DNA of 64,000 nucleotides, from IMG/VR virus record IMGVR_UViG_3300033150_000473, positions 1 through 64,000 of that record, one strand, 5' to 3'. This DNA comes from a virus. The position numbers were made by a program, and so were the translations under genes. The stretch's first letter is position 1; the number at the start of each line of letters is the position of its first letter. Shown in pieces: positions 21,559-30,197 of the stretch. A model generated the notes under the pieces. That model made no database searches and was not told where the DNA came from. It saw only the letters and a list, made by a program, of their open reading frames with translations.

Positions 21559-22294
21559 AATCGAACTTCCCTATGGTTTGGGAGCGCGCTACAAAGACGA
21601 CGACCGCGACTGGCGCTACAGGCGCGGAGCTTTGGTACGCAGCGGCACGCACAGGCCACCAGTGGTAGACAACCGTCACCTGTTCATCAGGATACCCGTG
21701 TGGAATCAAGGGAAAGAGGGTGCTTGCACTGGAATGGCGATGGCTGGAGCACTGAGCGAGATTTACGGCCAAGAACTCAGTCCCCGTTTCATGTTCGAGG
21801 CGGCCAAAGAGCACGACGAGTGGCCTGGTGAGGACTACGACGGGTCTTCGGTGCGAGGTGCAGCCAAAGCCGCGGCCTCTGTAGGCTGTTGTCTGCACAA
21901 CTTGTGGCCGTTCGCGCCCTTCCAGACAGGGGGGAAAGACCCGAATGCTAACACTGATGCCAAGCTGCATGTGCTTACCAGCTACGAGCGACTAGGTTCG
22001 CTCAGGGAGATACTACATGCCATCTGGGACATGGGATACGTGGTAGCGACGGTTGACGTGCACACAGGGTGGATCAGGCCAACGAGGAAGCACAGGATAC
22101 GCTATCATCCCAGGTACATCAGCCGTGGACTTCACGCAGTCTTGTTCTGTGGCTACGACGAGAAGACCGGCTACTTGTTGCTTCGCAATTCTTGGCGGGA
22201 CGACTGGGGCGATGCGGGGTATGCCTGGTTGAAGTTCGATGACTGGATGGCAAACGGCCAGGATGCGTGGATGGTTGTCAATGAGGCATACTAA
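21548..22294 (+). CDS. Papain-like (C1) cysteine protease
   Basis: A 248-residue product with the full papain catalytic set: oxyanion Gln54 and nucleophile Cys60 in WNQGKEGACTG, His196 in GLHAVLFCGYD, and Asn214 in LRNSWRDDWGDAGYAWL. There is no signal peptide. It lies between portal and MuF-like genes, where phages often carry prohead-associated proteins. A role in processing a head protein, or injection into the host, is inferred. Papain-family enzymes are uncommon in head operons. Confidence 0.9.
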   Translation: MPSKIELPYGLGARYKDDDRDWRYRRGALVRSGTHRPPVVDNRHLFIRIPVWNQGKEGACTGMAMAGALSEIYGQELSPRFMFEAAKEHDEWPGEDYDGSSVRGAAKAAASVGCCLHNLWPFAPFQTGGKDPNANTDAKLHVLTSYERLGSLREILHAIWDMGYVVATVDVHTGWIRPTRKHRIRYHPRYISRGLHAVLFCGYDEKTGYLLLRNSWRDDWGDAGYAWLKFDDWMANGQDAWMVVNEAY

Positions 22295-22899
22295 TGGACT
22301 GGACTTGGCAACCAACAACTCAGTCTTACCGCGATAACGAAACTGGCCGCGTCATTACATCGGACCAAGTACGAGAATGGGTACTGGAATCCATCCGCAA
22401 ATCAGGCGATGCGGTAACGGAACTGGCCCGATTGCTCGCTGAGGGGAAACTCAGCCTGGACGACTGGCGCAGGCTGATGCGCGATGAAATCAAAGACGAA
22501 TACGTGGCGCTGTTTCTGTTGGGGCTTGGAGGGTTGGCTTTACTGAGGGCTGAGGACATCTTGTTGCTGGCTGAGTTGCTGAGGGAACAGTTCGCTTACC
22601 TGGATCGCTTTGTTGTAGAGATAGGCGAACTCAGTGAGGCCCAGATAAATGCCAGGGCACGAAGCTACACCAAGACAGCAGAATCAGCGTTTTGGCGGGG
22701 AGGGCTGAGAGCGGCAGTCGCAGCGGGTATGGAAAGAGTGAAATGGACTCTCACGCCCGCGGAGCATTGCGAAGACTGTATCGCTTTTGCCGACATGGGC
22801 TGGCAGAGAATAGACGATAACCCTTACCACGGGGCTACACCGAAATCAGGGGCAACTAGATGCCTGTTCAATTGCGCCTGCGTGCTTCTATTCCGGTAG
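22294..22899 (+). CDS. MuF-like minor head protein
   Basis: A 201-residue product with a helical N-terminal half and a C-terminal domain holding EHCEDC, then GATPKSGATRCLFNCACVLLF. The Cys pairs and Gly-Ser-x-x-x-C pattern are those of Mu gpF-like minor capsid proteins, which sit beside the portal inside the head. Shorter than Mu gpF, so it may lack other domains. Its ATG overlaps the protease stop. Confidence 0.75.
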   Translation: MDWTWQPTTQSYRDNETGRVITSDQVREWVLESIRKSGDAVTELARLLAEGKLSLDDWRRLMRDEIKDEYVALFLLGLGGLALLRAEDILLLAELLREQFAYLDRFVVEIGELSEAQINARARSYTKTAESAFWRGGLRAAVAAGMERVKWTLTPAEHCEDCIAFADMGWQRIDDNPYHGATPKSGATRCLFNCACVLLFR

Positions 22900-22919
22900 C
22901 TGAGGTTATGTAACGCTAG

Positions 22920-22937
22920 AATGCACGGATGTGCATT
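22920..22937. promoter_or_regulatory. Dispersed palindrome AATGCACG-GA-TGTGCATT, copy 3
   Basis: One base differs from the copies at 550 and 10447. It lies between the MuF-like stop and the tiny membrane gene at 22955, ahead of the hairpin-rich segment. Confidence 0.7.
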
Positions 22938-22954
22938 AAGGGGGAGATTAAATC

Positions 22955-23035
22955 GTGTGGGAAGTCGCTGTAATCCTAGCCGTGATTTTGTTCATCAGCT
23001 CATTCTGTCTTGTGGTTATAGGTTTAACTAATTAA
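22955..23035 (+). CDS. Tiny single-TM protein
   Basis: A GTG-started 26-residue frame, almost entirely one hydrophobic helix (VAVILAVILFISSFCLVVIGL). A ribosome-binding site GGGGGAGA precedes it. Function unknown; a membrane peptide within the head operon is unusual. Confidence 0.5.
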   Translation: MWEVAVILAVILFISSFCLVVIGLTN

Positions 23036-23231
23036 TCCCCCGCCATTCCAAAGTGAATAGCGGGCTAATAAACGCCTGGGGATTGCTGTGTCAATCCCCA
23101 GTACCGGCAATCGCAGCCCCCGTCTGTGAGACAGCGGCGCTTGCTGTAGACCCCAGGGATAGCATCTCTGGCCTGACGCCCGCCAACGGGGGGCGGTGAC
23201 GTTTCTTGTGAGACGTACATTGGGGGCGTAA
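23036..23231 (+). ncRNA. Hairpin-rich non-coding segment in the head operon
   Basis: 196 bp without a gene but with a run of hairpins: CCCGC-c-ATTC/GAAT-a-GCGGG (about 23039-23068), the perfect 10-bp CTGGGGATTG/CAATCCCCAG (23080-23105), GTCT/AGAC (about 23129-23140), CGCCC/GGGCG (about 23179-23196) and ACGTTTC/GAGACGT (23199-23217). It may be a structured RNA (antitermination, packaging or regulatory). No known class recognised. Confidence 0.5.
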
Positions 23232-23402
23232 ATGGCGGAAGATGAATTGCACCGAGAGCCAGAATACTTAGAGCTTTCTCCAGAAGCCTGGGCCAGAATA
23301 AGGGCTAAGATGGTTGAGCTGCTTCGGCGCAAGTCCATCCTGCCAAAGCCTGTCTACGATGATGAGTATTTTGAAGCCATGAGACCTGAAAACTGGCGGT
23401 AA
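23232..23402 (+). CDS. Small hypothetical protein
   Basis: A 56-residue acidic/basic helical product starting MAEDELHREPEYLELSPEAW and ending EAMRPENWR. It sits 7 nt before the protease-scaffold gene. No family recognised. Codon use and position support a real gene. Confidence 0.55.
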   Translation: MAEDELHREPEYLELSPEAWARIRAKMVELLRRKSILPKPVYDDEYFEAMRPENWR

Positions 23403-23409
23403 AAGAATT

Positions 23410-25749
23410 ATGACAGAGCTCATCCAACTACCAGTAGGCACAGACCACCGTGGCCTGCACCTGAAGCCGCCGCACGGCGAACTGATAGCAGACGGCTACA
23501 AGACGCAGATCGCCAAGGCGAAGCCGTTTGACCTGTCAGGCCCGTGGATACTGATTTCGGGTGGCAAGGCATGGGGCACGATGGAAGTCGGGTTGCCTGA
23601 ACCGATTGACGTCGAGGGGTTTGACAAGGCGTTTGGGGAACACCGCGTTTCCGTTACGGAAAGAAAGAAGTGGTGGACTGGCAAAGAGACATTGTATCTG
23701 TCAGAGATCACAGCGTTCGAGCCGTTCAAGAAGACTCTGGACATCCAGGTCATCCCTGGGATGCAGACTGTTATTGAGACTGTGGAGTTCATAACTGCTG
23801 AACCAGACCTGTTGGAACACTGCGAACAGGTACGGTTGGTGATTGGGAGCACGGAAAAAGAGACAACCGGGGATACAACCTGGATTGAGGCCGAAGAAAA
23901 AGCGGAGGCGAACATGGAAACAGAGGAAAAGGCCGCTGGGACAGAAGGCGCTGAGGGAGCACCAACGGCGGAGGCAATTGAGATAGGTTCCAAGCCATAC
24001 GACCCAAAAGACCCACCCGCTAAGGTGCGGGGAATGCCGGAGAAGGCCCAGCGCATCTGGGTTCACGCCTACAACAGCGCTCTTGAGAAGTATCCCGACG
24101 ACGAAGCGCGTTGCCACAAGATCGCCTACGGCGCTGTGAAAAACGCGGGCTACTACCAGGACAAAGACGGTGCTTGGCACGCCCCGAAGGAGAAAAAGGA
24201 GATGGATGAGGGCCAGAAAGAACTGGGTGAGGGCCAGGGGGTTGACGGCCCGCGGCAGGGAGTCGGAGGTGCAGAAGTTTGTCGCTGCCCCTCTTGCGGT
24301 TACGAGATGGAACACGAGCGGGGCACGCCATGTGCTGAGATCAAGTGCCCCAAGTGTGGCGCGGCCATGCAGGGTCAGCCACAAGAATCCAAAGCGACTT
24401 GGGATACTGCCTATGTCAACTCTTTGGGCGACGGATGCTTCCTCCACATTGAAGCTGGGGGCGACAAGGATGAAACTGGGCGCACGAAGCCTAGATCACT
24501 GCGCCACCTGCCCTACAAAAACCAGGCCAACGAGATAGATTTGCCGCATCTCCGAAATGCCATCTCGCGCCTCGGTCAACCGAAGACCGGCAAGGGCTGG
24601 CTGACTGAAGACCTACGCAAGCGCTTGTTGGCTAAAGCCCGCGGCATCCTAGCGAAGCAGAACAAGACAGATTCAAAGAATGTCTTGGTGTGGCTCAAAG
24701 AGAAGTTCGATGGCATCCTTGACGGCCTCCGTGAGCCACCCGAATTGGGCATGACGTTCAAAGCAATAGATGGCCGTACCTGGCTTTTGACCTGGACGAC
24801 CAACGCTTTCCAGGACAGGGAGGAAGAAACTTTCCGTACCAAGGCCATCGAGGACTACGTAGCCCGTCACGCTGATGACGAAACCAAAGGGGAGTTCTGG
24901 TTCTGGCATCTCCCTGGAGCGAAGATGGCCCAGATAGAATGGCAAGCAGTCGTAGGGCGTTTCTTGGTGGAAGCAGGGCCGTTCGATGACACGCCGACCG
25001 GTCGCAAGATGGCTGAGTTCTTCAGCCAGCACCCACACGACCATCCCGAAATCGCACCTGAAGGATGGGGGACGTCGCACGGCTTCAAGTATGTCGACGC
25101 AGATCGCGCCGACAAGATTTACGATTGGTTTGACAAGTTCGAGACAACGGTACTTCCCAAGTCTGCGGCCTCAAACCAGCACAGTCCAAAGATGGAGGTA
25201 TTACCGATGAACCAACAGCAGAAAGACGCTCTAACCGCCATCGCTGGTGATGAGTTTGTGAACATGGTCATCAAGACTGGCGAGGAGCGGACGAAGGAGC
25301 TAGAGGAACGGGGCATCGCTTTCAAGGAGACCGAGGAAGTCGCCGAGGAAGTGGAAACCGAAGAGGTGGCCGAAGTCAAAGAGGCCGAAGAGGCCACAGA
25401 GACTGAAGAGGTCGAGGAAACCGAAGTCAAAGAGACTGACTCCCAGATGACTGCGCTGGCACAACAGATCGTTGCTGGCTTGAACCTTGGGACGATGACC
25501 GAGGCGATCAAGTCCATTCAGGACACGGTGAAGGCTATCGCTGGCAGCCAGGTAGAGCAGGACAAGCGGCTCAAGGCACTAGAGGACATCGGTGGCGAAC
25601 AATCAGCTCCACTGATCCCATTGCCCCGCGCCACCTACTGGCAGGCTAGTCGAGTGGCCCAGACCGAACCTGACGAGAAGCTGGCCGACAAGGCTCAGCC
25701 CAAAGTGCCCGACGCCATCAGCGAGATGGCTAAGCGCATTCCGATCTAA
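23410..25749 (+). CDS. Multidomain protease-scaffold-like head protein
   Basis: A 779-residue product with several modules: an ASCH/PUA-like domain (about 25-110), an acidic linker, a ChaB-like segment (MPEKAQRIWVHAYNSALEKY, about 210-258), a zinc ribbon (CRCPSCG...CPKCG, about 294-322), a domain with LPYKNQANEIDLPHLRNAI (about 335-430), then a prohead-protease-like domain (about 450-590, with QDREEETF and GEFWFWHLPG) and an acidic coiled-coil tail rich in Val/Glu repeats typical of scaffolds. It lies directly before the capsid gene. It is likely a maturation protease fused to scaffold; the role of the N-terminal domains is unknown. Catalytic residues could not be assigned. Confidence 0.65.
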   Translation: MTELIQLPVGTDHRGLHLKPPHGELIADGYKTQIAKAKPFDLSGPWILISGGKAWGTMEVGLPEPIDVEGFDKAFGEHRVSVTERKKWWTGKETLYLSEITAFEPFKKTLDIQVIPGMQTVIETVEFITAEPDLLEHCEQVRLVIGSTEKETTGDTTWIEAEEKAEANMETEEKAAGTEGAEGAPTAEAIEIGSKPYDPKDPPAKVRGMPEKAQRIWVHAYNSALEKYPDDEARCHKIAYGAVKNAGYYQDKDGAWHAPKEKKEMDEGQKELGEGQGVDGPRQGVGGAEVCRCPSCGYEMEHERGTPCAEIKCPKCGAAMQGQPQESKATWDTAYVNSLGDGCFLHIEAGGDKDETGRTKPRSLRHLPYKNQANEIDLPHLRNAISRLGQPKTGKGWLTEDLRKRLLAKARGILAKQNKTDSKNVLVWLKEKFDGILDGLREPPELGMTFKAIDGRTWLLTWTTNAFQDREEETFRTKAIEDYVARHADDETKGEFWFWHLPGAKMAQIEWQAVVGRFLVEAGPFDDTPTGRKMAEFFSQHPHDHPEIAPEGWGTSHGFKYVDADRADKIYDWFDKFETTVLPKSAASNQHSPKMEVLPMNQQQKDALTAIAGDEFVNMVIKTGEERTKELEERGIAFKETEEVAEEVETEEVAEVKEAEEATETEEVEETEVKETDSQMTALAQQIVAGLNLGTMTEAIKSIQDTVKAIAGSQVEQDKRLKALEDIGGEQSAPLIPLPRATYWQASRVAQTEPDEKLADKAQPKVPDAISEMAKRIPI

Positions 25750-25762
25750 GGAGAGTGAAACA

Positions 25763-27208
25763 ATGGATCAAAGACAAATCGACGCGCTCAGCATGGCTAT
25801 TGCACAAGCGATAGGCCAGAAGGCTCCTGCTACGACTCCTAGCGGCTCGTGGATGCACGGGCCAGGCGGGCTGTTTGCAGGTACGGCCATCGACAAGCGG
25901 GTGCTGAGTCTACGCATTGCCCCACGGGGTATCTCTAGTGTGCTGCGGGCGTTTCCGTCCGCGTACACCAATCCTGAGTTTGGCTATCTGACGGGGACCA
26001 TTCAGTCAGCCGGACAAACTCAACCTAGCGACGAATGCTCCACCTGTGTCCACGGGGAAACGCAGTCCTGTGTGCAGACCGCGCAGTTTGGGCGAATCTG
26101 TGCCGAGACCAAGACCCTGACGATCCAGAGAGCAATCGAGCGCGTCAACCGCATGGACGTCGACTACACCCTGGTCAACGACCTGTTTGGTGAAGATTTT
26201 GCCAAGGACTTCTTCCGCGGCGTGCGGAAGATCGACAACAGCAAGGTCATGCAACTGTCAGTAGCCTGGGCCATGGTCGAAGTCGGAGTGCTCTTGCAGA
26301 ACCTGGGCGTACCAATGGTCTGGCAGGGCAATCCAACCAATAGTGTCGGCACGGGCTACATGGAGTTTCCTGGACTGGACATCCTGATCGGTGTCAACAA
26401 GGTCGATGCTCATACAGGGAACTCTTGCAACTCTCTGGACTCTGATGTCAAGGAGTTCAACTACGCCAGTGTCAATAGCGTCGATGCCGCAGGGAACTTC
26501 CACATCGTGCGCTACATGGAGGCTATGGAACACTACCTGTACCACAACGCCTCTCGGCAGGGTTTCTTGCCCGTTGAGAAGGTCATAGTTATGCGGCCTG
26601 AGTTGTGGCAGGAGTTCTCTATGATCTGGCCCACGGCATGGATGGCAACACGGAACATCGTGCTACCTGCCGGAAATACCAACTTCCTGGACGCAACTCG
26701 CATCAGGGAAATGGTGGCTGAGCTACAGCGCACTATGACGCTGGAACTGAACGGGCGTCGCTATCAGGTCATCCTGGACGATGGTGTCTTCGAGTATACC
26801 AACGTCAACGACGCCAACGTTCCTGCTGGGTCTTATGCCAGCAACATCTACTTTGTCCCGACCCGCGTCATGGGGCAAAGGGACGTCTGTTTCTTCGAGC
26901 ATCTGGACTACCGCGCAGGTCGCCAAGAAGCCGCAGACGCTAGGCTCCAGCAGACCTACTGGACGGACGATGGCAGGTTCTTGTGGACGCACGAGACCAC
27001 GAAGTTTTGTTTCACGGTCTCCGGCGAGATGAAGCCACGGGTCATCCTGCTGACGCCGCAACTGGCTGGCAGGATCAACCACGTGCTATACTCGCCGCTG
27101 CAACACCTGCGGAGCTACGACCAGGATTCGAGTTACTTCTTCAAGGGAGGCGAGTCAAGTCGTGGCGCTCCCTCGCTCTTCAGTGACTGGAACTTGCCGC
27201 GACAGTAA
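25763..27208 (+). CDS. Major capsid protein
   Basis: A 481-residue product after the scaffold gene, with AAGGAGAGTGAAACA before its start. Long, moderately acidic, with features such as a Cys-containing SDECSTCVHGETQSC segment (about 94-108), an AIERVNRMDVDYTLVNDLFGEDF helix split, and ELQRTMTLELNGRRY near the C-terminus that resemble HK97-fold capsid proteins of the larger type. Identification rests on order, size and composition. The Cys cluster could bind metal or cross-link subunits. Confidence 0.75.
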   Translation: MDQRQIDALSMAIAQAIGQKAPATTPSGSWMHGPGGLFAGTAIDKRVLSLRIAPRGISSVLRAFPSAYTNPEFGYLTGTIQSAGQTQPSDECSTCVHGETQSCVQTAQFGRICAETKTLTIQRAIERVNRMDVDYTLVNDLFGEDFAKDFFRGVRKIDNSKVMQLSVAWAMVEVGVLLQNLGVPMVWQGNPTNSVGTGYMEFPGLDILIGVNKVDAHTGNSCNSLDSDVKEFNYASVNSVDAAGNFHIVRYMEAMEHYLYHNASRQGFLPVEKVIVMRPELWQEFSMIWPTAWMATRNIVLPAGNTNFLDATRIREMVAELQRTMTLELNGRRYQVILDDGVFEYTNVNDANVPAGSYASNIYFVPTRVMGQRDVCFFEHLDYRAGRQEAADARLQQTYWTDDGRFLWTHETTKFCFTVSGEMKPRVILLTPQLAGRINHVLYSPLQHLRSYDQDSSYFFKGGESSRGAPSLFSDWNLPRQ

Positions 27209-27222
27209 CAGATAAAACTGAG

Positions 27223-27378
27223 ATGGGCGACGTCCCATTACTTCCAAAAACAGGGAAGTCATTCGTGCACTGCGGGTCAACCTACACTACCCTGGTGAGC
27301 TACGTTAGCACATCGCAGACGATAGCACGCCGACATCTAACTATGTGCCCGGAATCGCGGGTGGCTTCCCATTACTAA
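27223..27378 (+). CDS. Small hypothetical protein between capsid and sugar cassette
   Basis: A 51-residue frame starting MGDVPLLPKTGKSFVHCG and ending ESRVASHY, with a possible Cys/His pair set (HC, C near residue 42). The ribosome-binding site is weak. It ends 14 nt before the epimerase ATG. Confidence 0.4.
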   Translation: MGDVPLLPKTGKSFVHCGSTYTTLVSYVSTSQTIARRHLTMCPESRVASHY

Positions 27379-27392
27379 ACAAGGAGTGTTCA

Positions 27393-28349
27393 ATGCCATA
27401 CTGGAACGGTCGTCGTATCGTCGTCACGGGGGGATGCGGTATGATTGGGGCCCCCTTAGTCCGACTGCTAGTGGAGCATGGGGCGACAGTAATCGTCTTG
27501 GACGATCTCAGCCGTGGATATACACAAATTGAGGGAGCGTCTTACCTGAGAGGCGACGCTGGCTCTATGACCAGGTGCGTGGAAACCTTTCAGCGCGCTG
27601 ACGGTGTGTTTAATCTAGCAGCTACGGTGGCTGGGGTAGACTACAACATGGCCCACCAACTTGCCATGTACAGCGCCAATATGCGGCTACAACTTGTTCC
27701 TGTCCTGGCGGCGGTGGAGGCCAGGGTTAGGCGGTTCGTGCAATGTTCAAGTGCGTGTATCTATTCGCCTGAGTATAACCACCCAGCAAAGGAAGATTAC
27801 GGGCACGCGGGGAATCCACATGCAGGCAATGCGGGTTATGCTTGGGCCAAGCGTATGGGTGAGCGGGCTTTTCTATGGTCAGGATTGAACGGAGTGATCG
27901 TCAGACCGTTCAATTCGTATGGCCCTTTGGACTACTATGACGAACGGGCGCACGTTATCCCTGCGCTTATTAAGAAGTGCTTACAGGATGATGTGGTAAA
28001 GGTAGCCTCTAGGGACACAGTGCGAGAGTTCATCTACTCCGCGGACGTAGCTGAGGGAATGGTCGCAGCCTATCAGTGGGGACGCAACCAAGGTATCTAC
28101 AACCTAGGAACAGGAGGAAAGACGGCGGTTAAGATACGTGGCTTGACCATGATGATACTCAATATCATGGGACTAAAGGACAGCCCACCGGTAGAATGGC
28201 TAGACAGCAGGGCAGGTGATGAGATACGCTTTAGTGACTGTACCTTGGCAGAAAAAGAACTGAATTGGCACTATCGCACTGGGTTAGTTGAGGGATTGGG
28301 GAAGGCCATAACTTGGTATCAGGAAGCGAGGGAAAATGTCGGGCTATAG
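27393..28349 (+). CDS. NAD(P)-dependent sugar epimerase/dehydratase
   Basis: A 318-residue extended short-chain dehydrogenase. The Rossmann motif VTGGCGMIGA is at 11-20 and the catalytic YAWAK (Tyr-x3-Lys) is about residue 149. FNSYGP and REFIYSADVAEG are typical of GDP/NDP-sugar epimerases and 4,6-dehydratases. It is the first gene of the sugar cassette, so it likely makes the activated sugar used by the downstream glycosyltransferases. The exact substrate is not clear. ATG 27393 has ACAAGGAGTGTTCA before it. Confidence 0.9.
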   Translation: MPYWNGRRIVVTGGCGMIGAPLVRLLVEHGATVIVLDDLSRGYTQIEGASYLRGDAGSMTRCVETFQRADGVFNLAATVAGVDYNMAHQLAMYSANMRLQLVPVLAAVEARVRRFVQCSSACIYSPEYNHPAKEDYGHAGNPHAGNAGYAWAKRMGERAFLWSGLNGVIVRPFNSYGPLDYYDERAHVIPALIKKCLQDDVVKVASRDTVREFIYSADVAEGMVAAYQWGRNQGIYNLGTGGKTAVKIRGLTMMILNIMGLKDSPPVEWLDSRAGDEIRFSDCTLAEKELNWHYRTGLVEGLGKAITWYQEARENVGL

Positions 28350-29043
28350 GGTCCTTGTACTCACCAGTGACCATTACTTGCACGCCTTGCAACCGTTCAG
28401 TTTCTTGTTCAATAAGTTCTGGAGTCCAGAGCAAGAGGTTGTAGTCGGTGGTTTCAAGCAGCCTGAGTTCATGTTGCCACCCAACTTCACCTTCGTGTCC
28501 CTAGGCGACATGAAAGACTATCCCATCGACAAGTGGTCGGACGCCTTTATCAAGTTCCTGAACATTGTGCCCGATGAAGTGTTTGTCTTCATGCTCGAAG
28601 ACTACTGGTTGACGCGACCGGTAGACGTGGAAGCGGTCAAGATTCTGTATGACTACATGGAACAATTCAAGTACGTCTTGAAAATTGACCTCTGTGCTGA
28701 CCGTCTCTATGCCATGAATATGCAGTCCTACGGATGGGTTGGGCGTTTGGACTTGGTGAAGTCGGACAGGGGTTCACCGTACCATATGAGCCTGATGACG
28801 GGCTTGTGGCGAAAGAAACTGTTGCTGAAACACGTCATCCCTGGAGAGTCGCCTTGGGACATCGAGATCAGGGGCACGCGTAGGTTGTCCCTGGACGGCG
28901 ACGATATTGTGTTAGGTTCGAGGCAGTGGCCCGTGAGGCATCTTCTAGCATACAGGGGTGGTGACAGTAGCAGCGGAGCCGACGTGTCTGCACTAAAGCC
29001 AGAAGACGTTGCTGAAATGGAGAAAAGGGGGTATCGGTTATGA
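28336..29043 (+). CDS. Putative GT-A-type glycosyltransferase
   Basis: A 235-residue product starting MSGYRVLVLTSDHYLHALQPF. VFVFMLEDYWLTRPVD resembles the acidic loop of GT-A enzymes, and the size fits a single catalytic domain. It overlaps both neighbours (14 and 4 nt), consistent with a translationally coupled sugar operon. Family not established. Confidence 0.55.
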   Translation: MSGYRVLVLTSDHYLHALQPFSFLFNKFWSPEQEVVVGGFKQPEFMLPPNFTFVSLGDMKDYPIDKWSDAFIKFLNIVPDEVFVFMLEDYWLTRPVDVEAVKILYDYMEQFKYVLKIDLCADRLYAMNMQSYGWVGRLDLVKSDRGSPYHMSLMTGLWRKKLLLKHVIPGESPWDIEIRGTRRLSLDGDDIVLGSRQWPVRHLLAYRGGDSSSGADVSALKPEDVAEMEKRGYRL

Positions 29044-30197
29044 AAAAAGTGACCGTGGGGACCTTCACGGCGACGGAGCGAATGCGTGAATTGGTGAACG
29101 AGGTCTTGAATACAGGCCGAATCTCCTACGGCCCAATGTCGCGGGAGTTCGAGCGCAAGTTTGCCTCGATCCACGAGAGCCAATTCGGTATATTGTCCAA
29201 CAGCGGCACTAGCAGTCTTCTAGTAGCTTTGCAGGCTATGAAAGAACTGTATGGCTGGCGAGACGGCACAGAAGTCATAGTACCGTCAGTGACTTTCGTC
29301 GCTACCATCAACATCGTGCTGCATTGCCGCATGAAACCTGTGATAGTGGATGTAGAACCCGATTGCTACGGCATGGATCCAGGGTTACTCCATCGCGCCA
29401 TCACCGACCAGACTAAAGCAATCATCCCTGTGCACCTCTTTGGGATGCCCTGTGATATGACGGCCATCAGTGAAATCGCTGACTTGTATAGCCTCAGAAT
29501 CATCGAAGACAGTTGCGAAAGCATGTTTGTGCGCCATGCTGGCCGTATTTCGTGGGGCGATATTGGGTGTTTCTCTACTTACGTGGCACACTTGATCACG
29601 ACAGGCGTCGGTGGCATAAGTACGACAGACAACGAAGACTTAGCTATCAGGATGCGGTCTCTAGTCAATCACGGGCGTGACAAGGTTTACATCAGCATCG
29701 ACGATGACGATAATTTGTCTGAAGCCCGATTGAAGGAAGTGATTGGCAAGCGACTCCGTTTTGGCTCTGTGGGTCATAGTTTCCGTATCACGGAACTTGA
29801 AGCCGCTTTAGGTCTAGCCCAACTGGAAACATGGCAGGAGATGATCAGAAAGCGGCAGGGGAACGCCCAATACCTGACCGTGAAGTTGAGCGCTTATCCA
29901 CAATTACAACTACCGACGATCCGAGACAACACGGGGCATGCTTTTATGATGTACCCAATCGTAGTTAGGGAAGGGGGCAAGTGGGGTCTAGTACACCATC
30001 TAGAAGCCAACGGTATCGAGACCAGGGACATGCTTCCAGTTACCAACCAGCCTGTTTACCAGGATTGGTTGAACGAAGACGATTATCCTGTTGCCAAATG
30101 GATCAACCAAGGTGGCCTATATTTGGGCTGCCATCAAGACTTGACGGTTGAAGACTTGGACTGGATCATCTACCAGGTTGACCGGTTCTACTCTTGA
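29040..30197 (+). CDS. DegT-family sugar 3-dehydratase with catalytic His (ColD-like)
   Basis: A 385-residue PLP-fold (DegT/DnrJ/EryC1/StrS) protein. SNSGTSSLLVAL binds the cofactor phosphate and EDSCES is the usual PLP ring contact. The Schiff-base lysine is replaced by His184 in FSTYVAHLITTGVGG, matching the PAHHIT-type motif of ColD and SpnQ/E1 dehydratases. Those enzymes remove the 3-hydroxyl of NDP-4-keto-6-deoxysugars instead of transaminating. It therefore probably makes a 3-deoxy or 3,6-dideoxy sugar, which would need a partner reductase or reductant. A plain loss of activity is the alternative. Confidence 0.8.
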   Translation: MKKVTVGTFTATERMRELVNEVLNTGRISYGPMSREFERKFASIHESQFGILSNSGTSSLLVALQAMKELYGWRDGTEVIVPSVTFVATINIVLHCRMKPVIVDVEPDCYGMDPGLLHRAITDQTKAIIPVHLFGMPCDMTAISEIADLYSLRIIEDSCESMFVRHAGRISWGDIGCFSTYVAHLITTGVGGISTTDNEDLAIRMRSLVNHGRDKVYISIDDDDNLSEARLKEVIGKRLRFGSVGHSFRITELEAALGLAQLETWQEMIRKRQGNAQYLTVKLSAYPQLQLPTIRDNTGHAFMMYPIVVREGGKWGLVHHLEANGIETRDMLPVTNQPVYQDWLNEDDYPVAKWINQGGLYLGCHQDLTVEDLDWIIYQVDRFYS

